A stretch of DNA of 64,000 nucleotides from JBCBSK01 sp965250105 (GTDB lineage: Bacteria > Pseudomonadota > Alphaproteobacteria > Rhizobiales > Tepidamorphaceae): positions 2,046,001 to 2,110,000 of the forward strand of contig OZ252290.1 in NCBI GenBank assembly GCA_965250105.1, in the 5' to 3' direction. Both the position numbers and the translations under genes were made by a program. The notes beneath the pieces were generated by a model. It made no database searches. It was not told the origin of the DNA and saw nothing but the letters and a program-made list of their open reading frames with translations. Positions 1 to 8,080 of the stretch are shown here, piece by piece. The first letter of the stretch is position 1; every line of letters begins with the position of its first letter.

Positions 1-2
1 CG

Positions 3-311
3 GATGCGGTGACGGCCGATATGGGCGCGGTCACCGATCTCGGCCATGCGCGGGCGGGCTTTCGCCTCGACGGCGCGCGAGCCGTCGACGTTCTGGCCAA
101 GGGGCTGCCCGTCGATACGCATATCGCGCAGTTTCCACCCGGCATCGCCGTCCAGTCGACGATCCACCACATCAATGTCCTGGTCCACCGTGTCTCGGAA
201 GACCGTTTCGACATCTATGTGTTTCGCGGTTTCGCGTTGTCGTTCTGGGATTGGCTGACCGATGCGGCGCTCGAATTCGGCGCCGTCGTCATCTCGAACG
301 ACGAATCTTAA
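3..311 (+). CDS. soxG: Sarcosine oxidase gamma subunit, C-terminal part (5' end outside window)
   Basis: This is the last ~102 codons of a reading frame that is open to the left edge, so the true start lies outside the window. The visible part (DLGHARAGFRLDG, then VLAKGLPVD, IHHINVLVHRV, and a final FRGFALSFWDWL) follows the C-terminal half of SoxG, the small subunit of heterotetrameric sarcosine oxidase, which demethylates sarcosine to glycine and passes the one-carbon unit to folate. No other sox gene is visible. It ends 58 bases before the tRNA-Thr fragment that marks the island boundary, so it is host backbone. The family call rests on a short C-terminal match only. Confidence 0.7.
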   Translation, partial: DAVTADMGAVTDLGHARAGFRLDGARAVDVLAKGLPVDTHIAQFPPGIAVQSTIHHINVLVHRVSEDRFDIYVFRGFALSFWDWLTDAALEFGAVVISNDES

Positions 312-368
312 GGCGGTGTAACCGCGAGCTGTCGCGGATTGCCATGGACGCGGCGAGGCGCGAGAAAA

Positions 369-414
369 TGGTGCCGCACGCCGGACTCGAACCAGCGACC
401 CCATCATTACGAAT
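369..414 (-). pseudogene. 3' half of host tRNA-Thr(CGT), cut at the left island junction
   Basis: Read on the minus strand this is the anticodon loop, T arm (GCTGG/CCGGC stem with TTCGAGT loop), 3' acceptor strand GTGCGGC, discriminator A and encoded CCA of a tRNA. It has no 5' half here. The missing half, with acceptor strand GCCGCAC that pairs perfectly with GTGCGGC, is 15 kb away at 15377-15416. Joined at the shared CATTACGAAT they make a normal tRNA-Thr with anticodon CGT. The fragment cannot give a working tRNA alone. Confidence 0.85.
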
Positions 415-430
415 TGTATTTCGTAATGAT
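403..430. repeat. Left attachment core with 11-bp inverted repeat
   Basis: ATCATTACGAA (403-413) and TTCGTAATGAT (420-430) are a perfect inverted repeat around the 6-base spacer TTGTAT. The 10-base core CATTACGAAT (405-414) is shared with the right junction (15377-15386) and with the intact island tRNA (15241-15250). Inverted core-type sites around a 6-8 base overlap are usual for tyrosine-recombinase crossover sites, so this is read as the left hybrid att site. The 403-414 part is host tRNA and the rest is island. Confidence 0.8.
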
Positions 431-446
431 TTCAGAGGCTTAGATG

Positions 447-594
447 TCCTACTACCGCGTTGGACCCTACTAGACAAGCCATTGAGCCGACTCGCGAAAT
501 TCGAGATGTAGAGTCTGACGGTGTTGCACTCCACCTGATTGGCCCTTCTCCCTCTGCCCTACTAGAACCCTACTAATCCCGATCTGCCCTACTA
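447..594. repeat. CCCTACTA direct repeats, candidate integrase arm sites (left)
   Basis: The octamer occurs at 465-472, 557-564, 568-575 and 587-594, with a TCCTACTA variant at 447-454. A further copy is at 15310-15317 by the right junction. All lie inside the island, 30-180 bases from the core. Repeated short arm-type sites flanking a core are the normal layout of attP for lambda-type integrases. The last two copies also sit in or beside a hairpin (CCCGAT...ATCGGG). Nothing coding is evident from 312 to 774. Confidence 0.6.
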
Positions 595-774
595 ATCGGG
601 CGTTTTCCGCTGTGCACTGGACCCCACCCCATCGACGGGTTTCACAGGTTAGGGCGGGAGCGGAGGCTCGGGGATGGACGTCTCTGGCAGGAATGCGATC
701 CATTGCGATCAAGCGGGTCGTAATGAACGAAAGTCTCGCCTATCTTGGCGCGCGCGTGCGAAGGAGTGTTGAAC

Positions 775-1017
775 ATGTTGCGCGAAACTAGAAAGGAGCA
801 GGTGATTCAGGTCTTAGGTAGGCGTTCTAAGCCAATCTGCGATGCTTGCGTGGAGGCAATGTTGGAACTTGATCCGGACAAGGTCAACCACATCACAAGA
901 CCGCTGCATCGAGCAGGTTCCATCGAACGCTACAAAGATCGCTGCCCAGAATGCAAGGAAAGACGTCTAGTCAATTTCATGCCATCAGAAAAAGTACGAT
1001 CGGCAACTACTCGATGA
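775..1017 (+). CDS. Small putative zinc-binding protein, function unknown
   Basis: An 80-residue protein starting at an ATG preceded by AAGGAG eight bases upstream; a GTG 30 bases earlier is less well supported. It has two CxxC pairs, C22-D-A-C25 and C57-P-E-C60, spaced like a four-cysteine zinc ribbon. The intervening stretch (LDPDKVNHITRPLHRAG) could form a winged-helix-like segment, but I recognise no family. It lies between the left att repeats and the restriction-type operon, is lower in GC than the cargo, and has no partner gene. Coding status is likely but unproven. Confidence 0.5.
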   Translation: MLRETRKEQVIQVLGRRSKPICDACVEAMLELDPDKVNHITRPLHRAGSIERYKDRCPECKERRLVNFMPSEKVRSATTR

Positions 1018-1273
1018 TCACTTGCGGTCAGAGCACCCAGCACAAAACCTAGCTTAGATCAAACCCCGCTCTAGGAACTTCTTCCGCTCTCTCCAGTCCG
1101 GCATGATATGGTCCATGAGGCTTTGCCATCGGTGGCCATGATCTGGCTCGATCGCATGAGCGGTTACTTCGTCATGGAGGGGCGCTTAGGGGATTCCGCA
1201 TTCGCATTCGACGAGTTAAGATTGTTTCAAAAGCGTGGGCGGTGGGAGTGCTGTCTTTGGAGAAGTTTTCAGC

Positions 1274-4200
1274 ATGACGCCGTTTCAAGCCAATCCGATA
1301 CTTAACACTCCTTATGCCGAACCTACGCAACACTGGATTCTTGACTCAAAAGGACAACCGACCGGTGAAGTGAGGCAGGGTCGGCGCGATCCGGGGTACG
1401 TCGTTCCTGTTGCCGCGCCTCGTCGAACGAACAACCAGTCCGAGCTTGACCTTGGCGCTGATCAGGTAGCCACGCAGAACACGCTAGTTAAGTTGGTTCG
1501 GCCGGAAGTCGACCGCTGGCGCAACTTGCCCCCTTCGAAATGGAGCGTGACACCCGAGACCGAGCGTCTCTTGCGATGGTGGCGGGACGCTTCGGTCCGC
1601 GAGTTTCCCTTCTTCTTCTGCCAACTTGAAGCCGTGGAAACGATCATCTGGCTAACCGAGGTCGCTCCAAAGTCTTATCGCGACGAGTTGGTCACAGCGA
1701 ACGACGCGGCCAATCCGGGGCTGTTCCGCATCGCAGCCAAGATGGCCACTGGGTCGGGCAAGACGACGGTCATGGCCTTGCTGATCGCATGGCAGGCGAT
1801 CAATGCAGCCCGCCGTCCCACGAGTAGCCGCTTCACAAACGGATTCTTGATTATTGCACCCGGCATTACCATCCGGGATCGCCTTCGCGTTCTCCAGCCC
1901 GAGGAGAATGGGAACTATTTCGAAGATCCGAAGCGGCGCATCGTTCCGCCGGAGATGCTTGGTGATCTACGCAAAGCGCGCGTGGTCGTGACTAACTACC
2001 ACGCCTTCCAGCTTCGCGAGACGATGGCCGTGAAGCCCGAGGCGCGGAAGATCTTAGCCGACCGTGGGGAGGAACCGAAAAAGTTCCTCGAAACCGAAGG
2101 TCAGATGATCCAGCGCGTCGCCTCGAAGCTCATGGGATTGAAGCGCATCATCGTTGTGAATGACGAGGCGCATCATTGCTACCGCGAGAAGCCGGGTGAC
2201 AGCGAAGAGAGTAAGCTCGCCAGCGACGAGAAGGATGAAGCGAAGAAGAACAATGAGGCGGCTCGCGTCTGGATTTCCGGCGTCGAAGCCATTTCGCGCA
2301 AGCTCGGGATAAAAGCGGTCTATGACCTATCGGCGACCCCCTTCTTCCTGCGCGGATCGGGTTATCCGGAAGGTACGCTGTTTCCGTGGGTCGTGTCCGA
2401 CTTCACGCTGATGGACGCCATTGAATCCGGAATCGTGAAGACTCCACGCCTACCTGTATTGGATGATGCGGTCTCGGGCGACATGCCGAAATATCGCGCG
2501 CTCTACGCGAACCTGCCGAAGAACGCCCTGCCAAAAAAGGGCCGGCGCAAGGGCGGTAGCGACCTAGACCCTGAAGAACTGCCGGAGCTTCTACGCGGCG
2601 CGCTCGAAGCGCTCTACCGGCACTACGAGAGCACCTTCGCAGAATGGGAGGCAGCCAATATCGGGCGCCCACCTGTCTTCATAGTCGTCGCCAACAACAC
2701 GGCGACCTCCAAACTGATCTACGACTTCATCTCTGGCTATGAGCGGAACGAAACCGTTGGCGAGGAGACGCGTACCCGATTGATCGAGGGCAAGCTGAAG
2801 CGGTTCTCCAACGTTACCGAAAATAACCGCTGGCTGGACCGGCCCCGTACGGTCCTTGTCGACAGCGAAGCGCTGGAGTCAGGCGATTCCCTACCAAACG
2901 ATTTTCGTAAGGCGGCGGCCAAGGAGATCGAGGAATTCCGCGCCGAGGTCGCGCGGCGCGATGGCGCTGCGGCGGCCGAGAAGCTGACCGATGCGCAAAT
3001 CCTACGCGAGGTGATGAACACGGTCGGCCAGCCGGGCAAACTTGGCGAGGACATCCGTTGCGTCGTTTCGGTGTCGATGCTGACAGAGGGCTGGGACGCC
3101 AACACGGTGAGCCACATTCTCGGGGTGCGCGCCTTCGGCACACAGCTGCTCTGCGAGCAAGTTGTCGGGCGCGGCCTTCGTCGGGTCAGCTACACGCCGG
3201 GCGCGGACGGCAAGCTCCTTCCCGAGTACGCCGATGTTCTTGGCGTGCCGTTCGACTTCACCCAAAGCCCATCGCCAGCCAAGATCACGCCACCGCCGCG
3301 AATGACGCGTGTCCGCGCCTTGCCAGAGCGGGCGGCTTGCGAAATCCGTTTCCCCAACATCTCGGGCTACCGCGTTGCGTACCCGCCCGGCCCGCTGGTC
3401 GCGAACTTCACCGACGACTCCAAGCTCACTGTCACGCCGGACGACATTCCAACGACAACCGATGTCGAACCCATTGTCGGCGAGGGCATCGAACTCACGC
3501 TCGAAAACTATGAAACGCAGCGGATGAAGTCCGTCTACTTTGCGGTCGCGGGCTATACGCTGCGGCGATACATCCGCGAAGATTCCAAGCCCAAGGTCTT
3601 CACGCCCGGCGATGAACTGCCACAGTCGCCGGTGCCGGAAATCCCGCTCCATCGCTTCGGCGAACTGCTGAAGATCACCGAGCGTTGGTTCGAGGAATGT
3701 CTGACTTGCTATGGCCAGAATCGCGAGGCGATGAAGCGGCTGTTCCTCTGGCGACCTCTGGCACAGAAGGCAGCCGAGCGGATCGCGCGGGCGTGTGCAC
3801 CCTCTTCGGCGCAGCAATTCGTACGTGCCATCCCAAACCCTTACAACGAGGAAAGCTCGACGCGCTTCGTCGATTTCGCAACCTCCAAGGCTGACCTGTT
3901 CAAAACCGATCCGAACCTCTGCCACGTCGAATATGTTGTTGCCGATCAGGATTGGGAGAAAGCCTTCGCGGTCGCCATCGAGCGGGAACTGGCGGATGTC
4001 TGCCGGGCCTATGTGAAGAACCACAATCTTGGCTTCGAAGTGCCCTACGAGCATCGCGGCGAAACCCATCGCTACCGACCCGACTACATCTTGAGGCTCG
4101 ACGACGGCCACGGACAGGACGACCCGCTGAACCTCGTTGTGGAGGTCAAAGGGCGGCGCAGCGAGCAGGACGCGGCCAAGGCGGACACGATGCAAACCCG

Positions 4201-4330
4201 CTGGGTGCCAGGCGTGAACGCCCTCGGCCGCTTCGGGCGTTGGGCCTTCCTTGAGCTCGACAATCCATACACCTTCGCGGGCGGTGTTCGCGGTCTTCTC
4301 ACAGCTGGCCAAAGCAAGGCGGCCGCCTGA
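1274..4330 (+). CDS. DEAD/DEAH-box helicase-nuclease, type III Res-like restriction subunit
   Basis: 1018 residues. The ATG at 1274 has GGAGAAG at a good distance; an in-frame GTG at 1235 lacks one. It carries superfamily 2 motifs: Walker A MATGSGKTT near residue 157, DEAH near 296, SAT near 352, and motif VI QVVGRGLRR near 629. The C-terminus has a PD-(D/E)XK nuclease signature (RPDYI near 934, then VVEVKGRR near 955). This is the type III Res order: translocase first, nuclease last. It resembles large restriction proteins annotated as the BPTD_3080 family (from memory). Its stop overlaps the next start as TGATG, and the Mod-like methyltransferase follows two genes on. It should cut unmodified foreign DNA after ATP-driven movement. 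Confidence 0.85.
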   Translation: MTPFQANPILNTPYAEPTQHWILDSKGQPTGEVRQGRRDPGYVVPVAAPRRTNNQSELDLGADQVATQNTLVKLVRPEVDRWRNLPPSKWSVTPETERLLRWWRDASVREFPFFFCQLEAVETIIWLTEVAPKSYRDELVTANDAANPGLFRIAAKMATGSGKTTVMALLIAWQAINAARRPTSSRFTNGFLIIAPGITIRDRLRVLQPEENGNYFEDPKRRIVPPEMLGDLRKARVVVTNYHAFQLRETMAVKPEARKILADRGEEPKKFLETEGQMIQRVASKLMGLKRIIVVNDEAHHCYREKPGDSEESKLASDEKDEAKKNNEAARVWISGVEAISRKLGIKAVYDLSATPFFLRGSGYPEGTLFPWVVSDFTLMDAIESGIVKTPRLPVLDDAVSGDMPKYRALYANLPKNALPKKGRRKGGSDLDPEELPELLRGALEALYRHYESTFAEWEAANIGRPPVFIVVANNTATSKLIYDFISGYERNETVGEETRTRLIEGKLKRFSNVTENNRWLDRPRTVLVDSEALESGDSLPNDFRKAAAKEIEEFRAEVARRDGAAAAEKLTDAQILREVMNTVGQPGKLGEDIRCVVSVSMLTEGWDANTVSHILGVRAFGTQLLCEQVVGRGLRRVSYTPGADGKLLPEYADVLGVPFDFTQSPSPAKITPPPRMTRVRALPERAACEIRFPNISGYRVAYPPGPLVANFTDDSKLTVTPDDIPTTTDVEPIVGEGIELTLENYETQRMKSVYFAVAGYTLRRYIREDSKPKVFTPGDELPQSPVPEIPLHRFGELLKITERWFEECLTCYGQNREAMKRLFLWRPLAQKAAERIARACAPSSAQQFVRAIPNPYNEESSTRFVDFATSKADLFKTDPNLCHVEYVVADQDWEKAFAVAIERELADVCRAYVKNHNLGFEVPYEHRGETHRYRPDYILRLDDGHGQDDPLNLVVEVKGRRSEQDAAKADTMQTRWVPGVNALGRFGRWAFLELDNPYTFAGGVRGLLTAGQSKAAA

Positions 4331-5106
4331 TGGAGACGACGGAGAAGATCGTCGAAGCATATGTGCGCTACGTGAAGGGTTGGGCGACCATTCCCAACCT
4401 ACGTTGTGACGGACAGTTCGAGATCGACCTGATCGCCATCGACCCGGTCAACCTCGAGCGCTACCACATCGAGACAACCGTCTCTGGTTCGCAAAGCTAT
4501 TCGAAGCTGACGGCCAATGAGTTCTCTCCCGAGAAGCACAAACAGCACGTCCAGAAGGCTGGCCAGCGTCGTACAGTGGGCTTTTTCGCCGAACGCAAGT
4601 TCGGGCAGCCACAAGTTGCCGCGAAGCTGAGTGAGTACGGCTTCACCGACAATAATTCGCACAAGGTCGTCGTCACGTGGGATTGGACTCCCGAAGCAGA
4701 GGTAGCGGCCACGGAAGCAGGCATCGAGCTTTGGAGCTTCCAGTCCATCATGGCCGAGATCGCCAACAGCATTCGCCACCAGCGTGCCTATTTCACCGAC
4801 GACACGTTGCGCACGATCAACCTGTTCGTACGCGCAATGAAGGGACTGCAGCGGGACGACGCCAAACCACAGCCCGCGTCCGCAAACAAAGAGAGCGGCC
4901 AGTTCTGGGTCTACCGAAACTGGGTCCACAAACGCGCACGGCTGCATCGCCCGGCGTGCAGTTATTGCAACTTTGGCAAGGGCACGCAGGGCGTGGAGCA
5001 GCGCACGACCGGCGAGTGGCGTCCCTTTCCTGACATTGAAGCGGCCAAAGACTACCTAAACGGGCTTGGCTATGACGACGCGGCCGTGTGCGGCGTGTGT
5101 ATGTGA
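4330..5106 (+). CDS. Accessory protein with nuclease-like N-terminus and C-terminal Cys4 motif
   Basis: 258 residues, translationally coupled to the helicase gene (TGATG). The N-terminal part has an acidic strand pattern, FEIDLIAID around residues 30-38 then YHIETTVS around 45-52, like a PD-(D/E)XK core, but the lysine expected after the second acidic residue is a threonine. Activity is therefore doubtful. The C-terminus has C210-S-Y-C213 and C254-G-V-C257, a probable zinc knuckle. It sits between the Res-like and Mod-like genes, so it may be a structural or specificity subunit. I do not recognise a named family. Confidence 0.7.
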   Translation: METTEKIVEAYVRYVKGWATIPNLRCDGQFEIDLIAIDPVNLERYHIETTVSGSQSYSKLTANEFSPEKHKQHVQKAGQRRTVGFFAERKFGQPQVAAKLSEYGFTDNNSHKVVVTWDWTPEAEVAATEAGIELWSFQSIMAEIANSIRHQRAYFTDDTLRTINLFVRAMKGLQRDDAKPQPASANKESGQFWVYRNWVHKRARLHRPACSYCNFGKGTQGVEQRTTGEWRPFPDIEAAKDYLNGLGYDDAAVCGVCM

Positions 5107-5121
5107 TTGGGGTAAGAAGTC

Positions 5122-8076
5122 ATGGCCAAGAAACCAACTAAGCCCCAGGACGTCGAAAGCTACAAGCACGATTCTGCCAAGCGGACGATGATCCCCACCG
5201 CTGAGCAGCAGGGCTTCGTGGAGGAAGAGGAAGCCCGGCCGATCACGCTGCGTTGGCCGCGCAACCCGGACCTCGATCCACAGCTTGTCTGGCGCGGTAA
5301 AGACAAGGAAGACGAGAGCGATCTCTACGTCGATGCCCCGCCGGTCTACATCCAGGAGAAGATTCAGCCACGGGCCATTATCGAACGGCTGAAGCGCGAG
5401 ACGGCCACTCGGCGCGAAGCTTCCGCCGACTTGCCGGACCTCTTTGCCGATTTCAACGGCAGACCGGAAGACCTTGAAGCCCGGACCGAGTTCTACGCCC
5501 ACGAGCAGAACTGGCAGAACCGCATGATCCTCGGCGATGCGCTGATGGTCATGGCCAATCTCGCCGAGCGCGAGAACCTGCGCGGCAAGGTGCAGTGCAT
5601 CTACATGGACCCGCCCTATGGCATCAAATTCAACTCCAACTGGCAGGCGACCACCGGATCGCGGGACGTTAAGGACGGCTCGGCCGACCATATCAGTCGC
5701 GAGCCAGAGGTGATCCGCGCTTTCCGCGACACCTGGAAGGACGGCATCCACTCCTATCTCAGCTATCTGCGCGATCGGCTCACCGTGGCGCGTGATCTGC
5801 TAACCGACAGTGGCTCGATCTTCGTGCAGATCGGCGACGAGAATGTTCACCGCGTCCGAGCGCTGATGGACGAAATATTTGGGGATGAAAATTTCGTTGA
5901 ACATATCTGTTTCAGAACCAAGAACATGACCTTGGGTGGTAGGTATCTAGAGGGAATTTTTGATAATCTAATATGGTATGGAAAAAACAAAGAAATACTA
6001 AAATACAATCGCCTTTTTAGAAAAACTGATACAGCAGGCGACAGCCATTGGAACAAGATGATATTCGAAGATGGTGTTACGAGGACCGCAACGAGGGAAG
6101 AAGTTGACAACCCGTCTCTACAGCCAACGGGAGCTCGGCTTTATCAATTAAGTGCACTATATCCCGCAGGGGCTTTTGCAACTGGGATCTATCCGTATCA
6201 ATTCTGTGGAAAGAAATACGACCCGCCGACCACAAGATCTTGGAAATCGCCAATTGAAGGTATGCGTCGCCTGCATCAAGCTGATCGTATCGAGCCCTAC
6301 CCATCTGGCGACACAATTCGCTACCGACTCTTTTTCGATGACTATCCGGTTTCACCGCATCACAACGTTTGGTTGGATACTGCACCTGCGGCAAACAAGT
6401 CTTACGTAGTACAAACCTCTGAGCGCGTAATTCAGCGCTGCATACTTATGGCCACAGATCCGGGTGATCTTGTGCTGGATCCGACCTGCGGTTCCGGCAC
6501 CACGGCTCACGTTGCAGAGCAGTGGGGCCGTCGCTGGATTACTATGGACACATCCCGCGTTGCGCTGGCGCTCGCCCGCGCCCGCATCATGGGTGCCCGC
6601 TACCCTTTCTATCTTCTCAAGGATTCCGAAGCGGGGCTGGGCAAGGAAGCCGAGATCACCGGCCTTGCCGCTCATGCAGACCGGTTGGCCGAGGTACGCC
6701 GGGCGGTGCACCAGCCCGACCTTTCGCTTGGCTTTGTCTATAAGCGCGTGCCGCACATCACGCTCAAATCCATCGCCAACAATGCCGAGATCGACGATCT
6801 GTGGGACGAATACCACCCGGCCGTCGAGGCGGCGCTCGAATCCCTCAATAGCGCTCTGAATGGCCAGGGCGAGCCCTTTCCCGTCACCAGCGGCGGACGA
6901 GCTGGCAAGGCGATCAATTTCACCGCGACAGGCGACGTCGAGATGCCATCCGGCGAGATAGCACCCGCAAACGGCTTCATGGAATGGGAAGTGCCGCGCG
7001 ATGCACCGGGAAGCTGGCCCAATGCAGCGAAGACCGCAGTCGAAGTCTTCTGGAACGCGCGGATCACCCGGCAGCAAGCGATCGACGCCTCCATCGAGCG
7101 CGAGGGCAACCGGAACGCCGAATTTCTCTACGACCAGCCCTATGAAGACAGGAAGATTGTCCGTGTCGCCGGGCCCTTCACAGTGGAAAGTCTGTCGCCC
7201 TATCGGGTCATCCCGTCAGAGGATGACCCCGGCATTCTCGACATGCTGCGCGACGAGGAGGGTGACCTGCCACCGCGCATGTTGCCCAAGGAGCAGACAG
7301 ACTTTGCCGAAGTCGTCATGGAGCACTTGAAGACGGCGGGTGTACAGAACACCAAGAAGGGCGAGCGGCTAGAATTCGATAGCATCGAGCCATGGCCCGG
7401 CAAGGGCTACGTCGCCTTCGAGGGACGCTACGAGGAACGTGGCGCGACCCGCCGCGCGGCCATTGCCATCGGCCCGGAATATGACGCTGTCGGCTATGAA
7501 TTCGTTCGCAATGCGGCTCGCGAGGCGCGCGACGCCTTCGATATCCTGATCGTCTGCGGCTTCCAGTTCGCCCCCGAGGTGGATGATTCCATGCTCAATT
7601 TCGGGCGACTGAAGGTGCTAAAGGCGCGGATGAACCAGGACATCCGCATGGGCGACAAGCTGAAGAACACTGGCGCGGGCAACCTCTTCGTCGTCTTCGG
7701 CGAGCCGGACATCGATGTGCGCGAGGCGGGCGACGGCCAGATCAAGGTCGAGATCAAGGGTGTCGACATTTTCGATCCGACCACTGGCGAAGTGAAGTCC
7801 TCCAACGATCCAGCCGAGGACATCGCCTGTTGGTTCATCGACGATGACTATGACGAGGAGAGCTTCTTCGTGCGCCACGCCTATTTCCTAGGCGGAGCCT
7901 CGGGCGATCCTTACAAGGCGCTGAAACGCGCCCTGAAGGCCGAGATCGATGAGGACTCTTGGGCGACTCTGCACACCACGGTCTCCCAGCCCTTTGCACG
8001 CCCCGACAATGGCTTGATCTGTGTGAAGGTGATCAACCACTTCGGCGACGAGGTGCAAAAGGTGTTTAGGGTGTAA
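5122..8076 (+). CDS. Beta-class DNA methyltransferase, type III Mod-like
   Basis: 984 residues. Catalytic motif IV DPPY is near residue 163, and the S-adenosylmethionine motif DPTCGSGTT near 453. Motif IV before motif I is the beta-class order of type III Mod and many N6-adenine or N4-cytosine methyltransferases. The ~200 residues between them, where the target recognition domain lies in this class, are encoded by AT-rich DNA unlike either side. A long C-terminal extension (to 984; type III Mod proteins are usually ~600-700) contains no motif I recognise and may bind the helicase or the accessory protein. It begins 15 bases after the accessory gene and should protect host DNA and set the recognised site. 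Confidence 0.88.
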   Translation: MAKKPTKPQDVESYKHDSAKRTMIPTAEQQGFVEEEEARPITLRWPRNPDLDPQLVWRGKDKEDESDLYVDAPPVYIQEKIQPRAIIERLKRETATRREASADLPDLFADFNGRPEDLEARTEFYAHEQNWQNRMILGDALMVMANLAERENLRGKVQCIYMDPPYGIKFNSNWQATTGSRDVKDGSADHISREPEVIRAFRDTWKDGIHSYLSYLRDRLTVARDLLTDSGSIFVQIGDENVHRVRALMDEIFGDENFVEHICFRTKNMTLGGRYLEGIFDNLIWYGKNKEILKYNRLFRKTDTAGDSHWNKMIFEDGVTRTATREEVDNPSLQPTGARLYQLSALYPAGAFATGIYPYQFCGKKYDPPTTRSWKSPIEGMRRLHQADRIEPYPSGDTIRYRLFFDDYPVSPHHNVWLDTAPAANKSYVVQTSERVIQRCILMATDPGDLVLDPTCGSGTTAHVAEQWGRRWITMDTSRVALALARARIMGARYPFYLLKDSEAGLGKEAEITGLAAHADRLAEVRRAVHQPDLSLGFVYKRVPHITLKSIANNAEIDDLWDEYHPAVEAALESLNSALNGQGEPFPVTSGGRAGKAINFTATGDVEMPSGEIAPANGFMEWEVPRDAPGSWPNAAKTAVEVFWNARITRQQAIDASIEREGNRNAEFLYDQPYEDRKIVRVAGPFTVESLSPYRVIPSEDDPGILDMLRDEEGDLPPRMLPKEQTDFAEVVMEHLKTAGVQNTKKGERLEFDSIEPWPGKGYVAFEGRYEERGATRRAAIAIGPEYDAVGYEFVRNAAREARDAFDILIVCGFQFAPEVDDSMLNFGRLKVLKARMNQDIRMGDKLKNTGAGNLFVVFGEPDIDVREAGDGQIKVEIKGVDIFDPTTGEVKSSNDPAEDIACWFIDDDYDEESFFVRHAYFLGGASGDPYKALKRALKAEIDEDSWATLHTTVSQPFARPDNGLICVKVINHFGDEVQKVFRV
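5878..6450 (+). other. AT-rich mosaic segment covering the methyltransferase specificity region
   Basis: Within the methyltransferase gene, base composition drops sharply. By hand count, 5881-5940 is 25/60 GC, 5941-6000 is 16/60 and 6001-6060 is 24/60, against 37/60 at 5701-5760. The reading frame continues through with codons such as AAA, AAT, TTA and ATA that are rare elsewhere in the gene. Composition recovers by about 6460, just before motif I. This fits replacement of the target recognition domain from a low-GC donor. Confidence 0.75.
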
Positions 8077-8080
8077 GGGC

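Noticed and set aside
447..594. CRISPR-like array from the CCCTACTA repeats
   Set aside because: Units are 8 bases with irregular spacing (3 to 85 bases) and there are no cas genes; integrase arm sites fit better.
1108..1305. 65-codon frame before the helicase gene
   Set aside because: It overlaps the well-supported helicase start in another frame, has no clear Shine-Dalgarno and no recognisable motif.
3002..4360. Long minus-strand open frame opposite the helicase gene
   Set aside because: Complement of a high-GC gene with all conserved helicase and nuclease motifs on the plus strand; no motif in the reverse frame.
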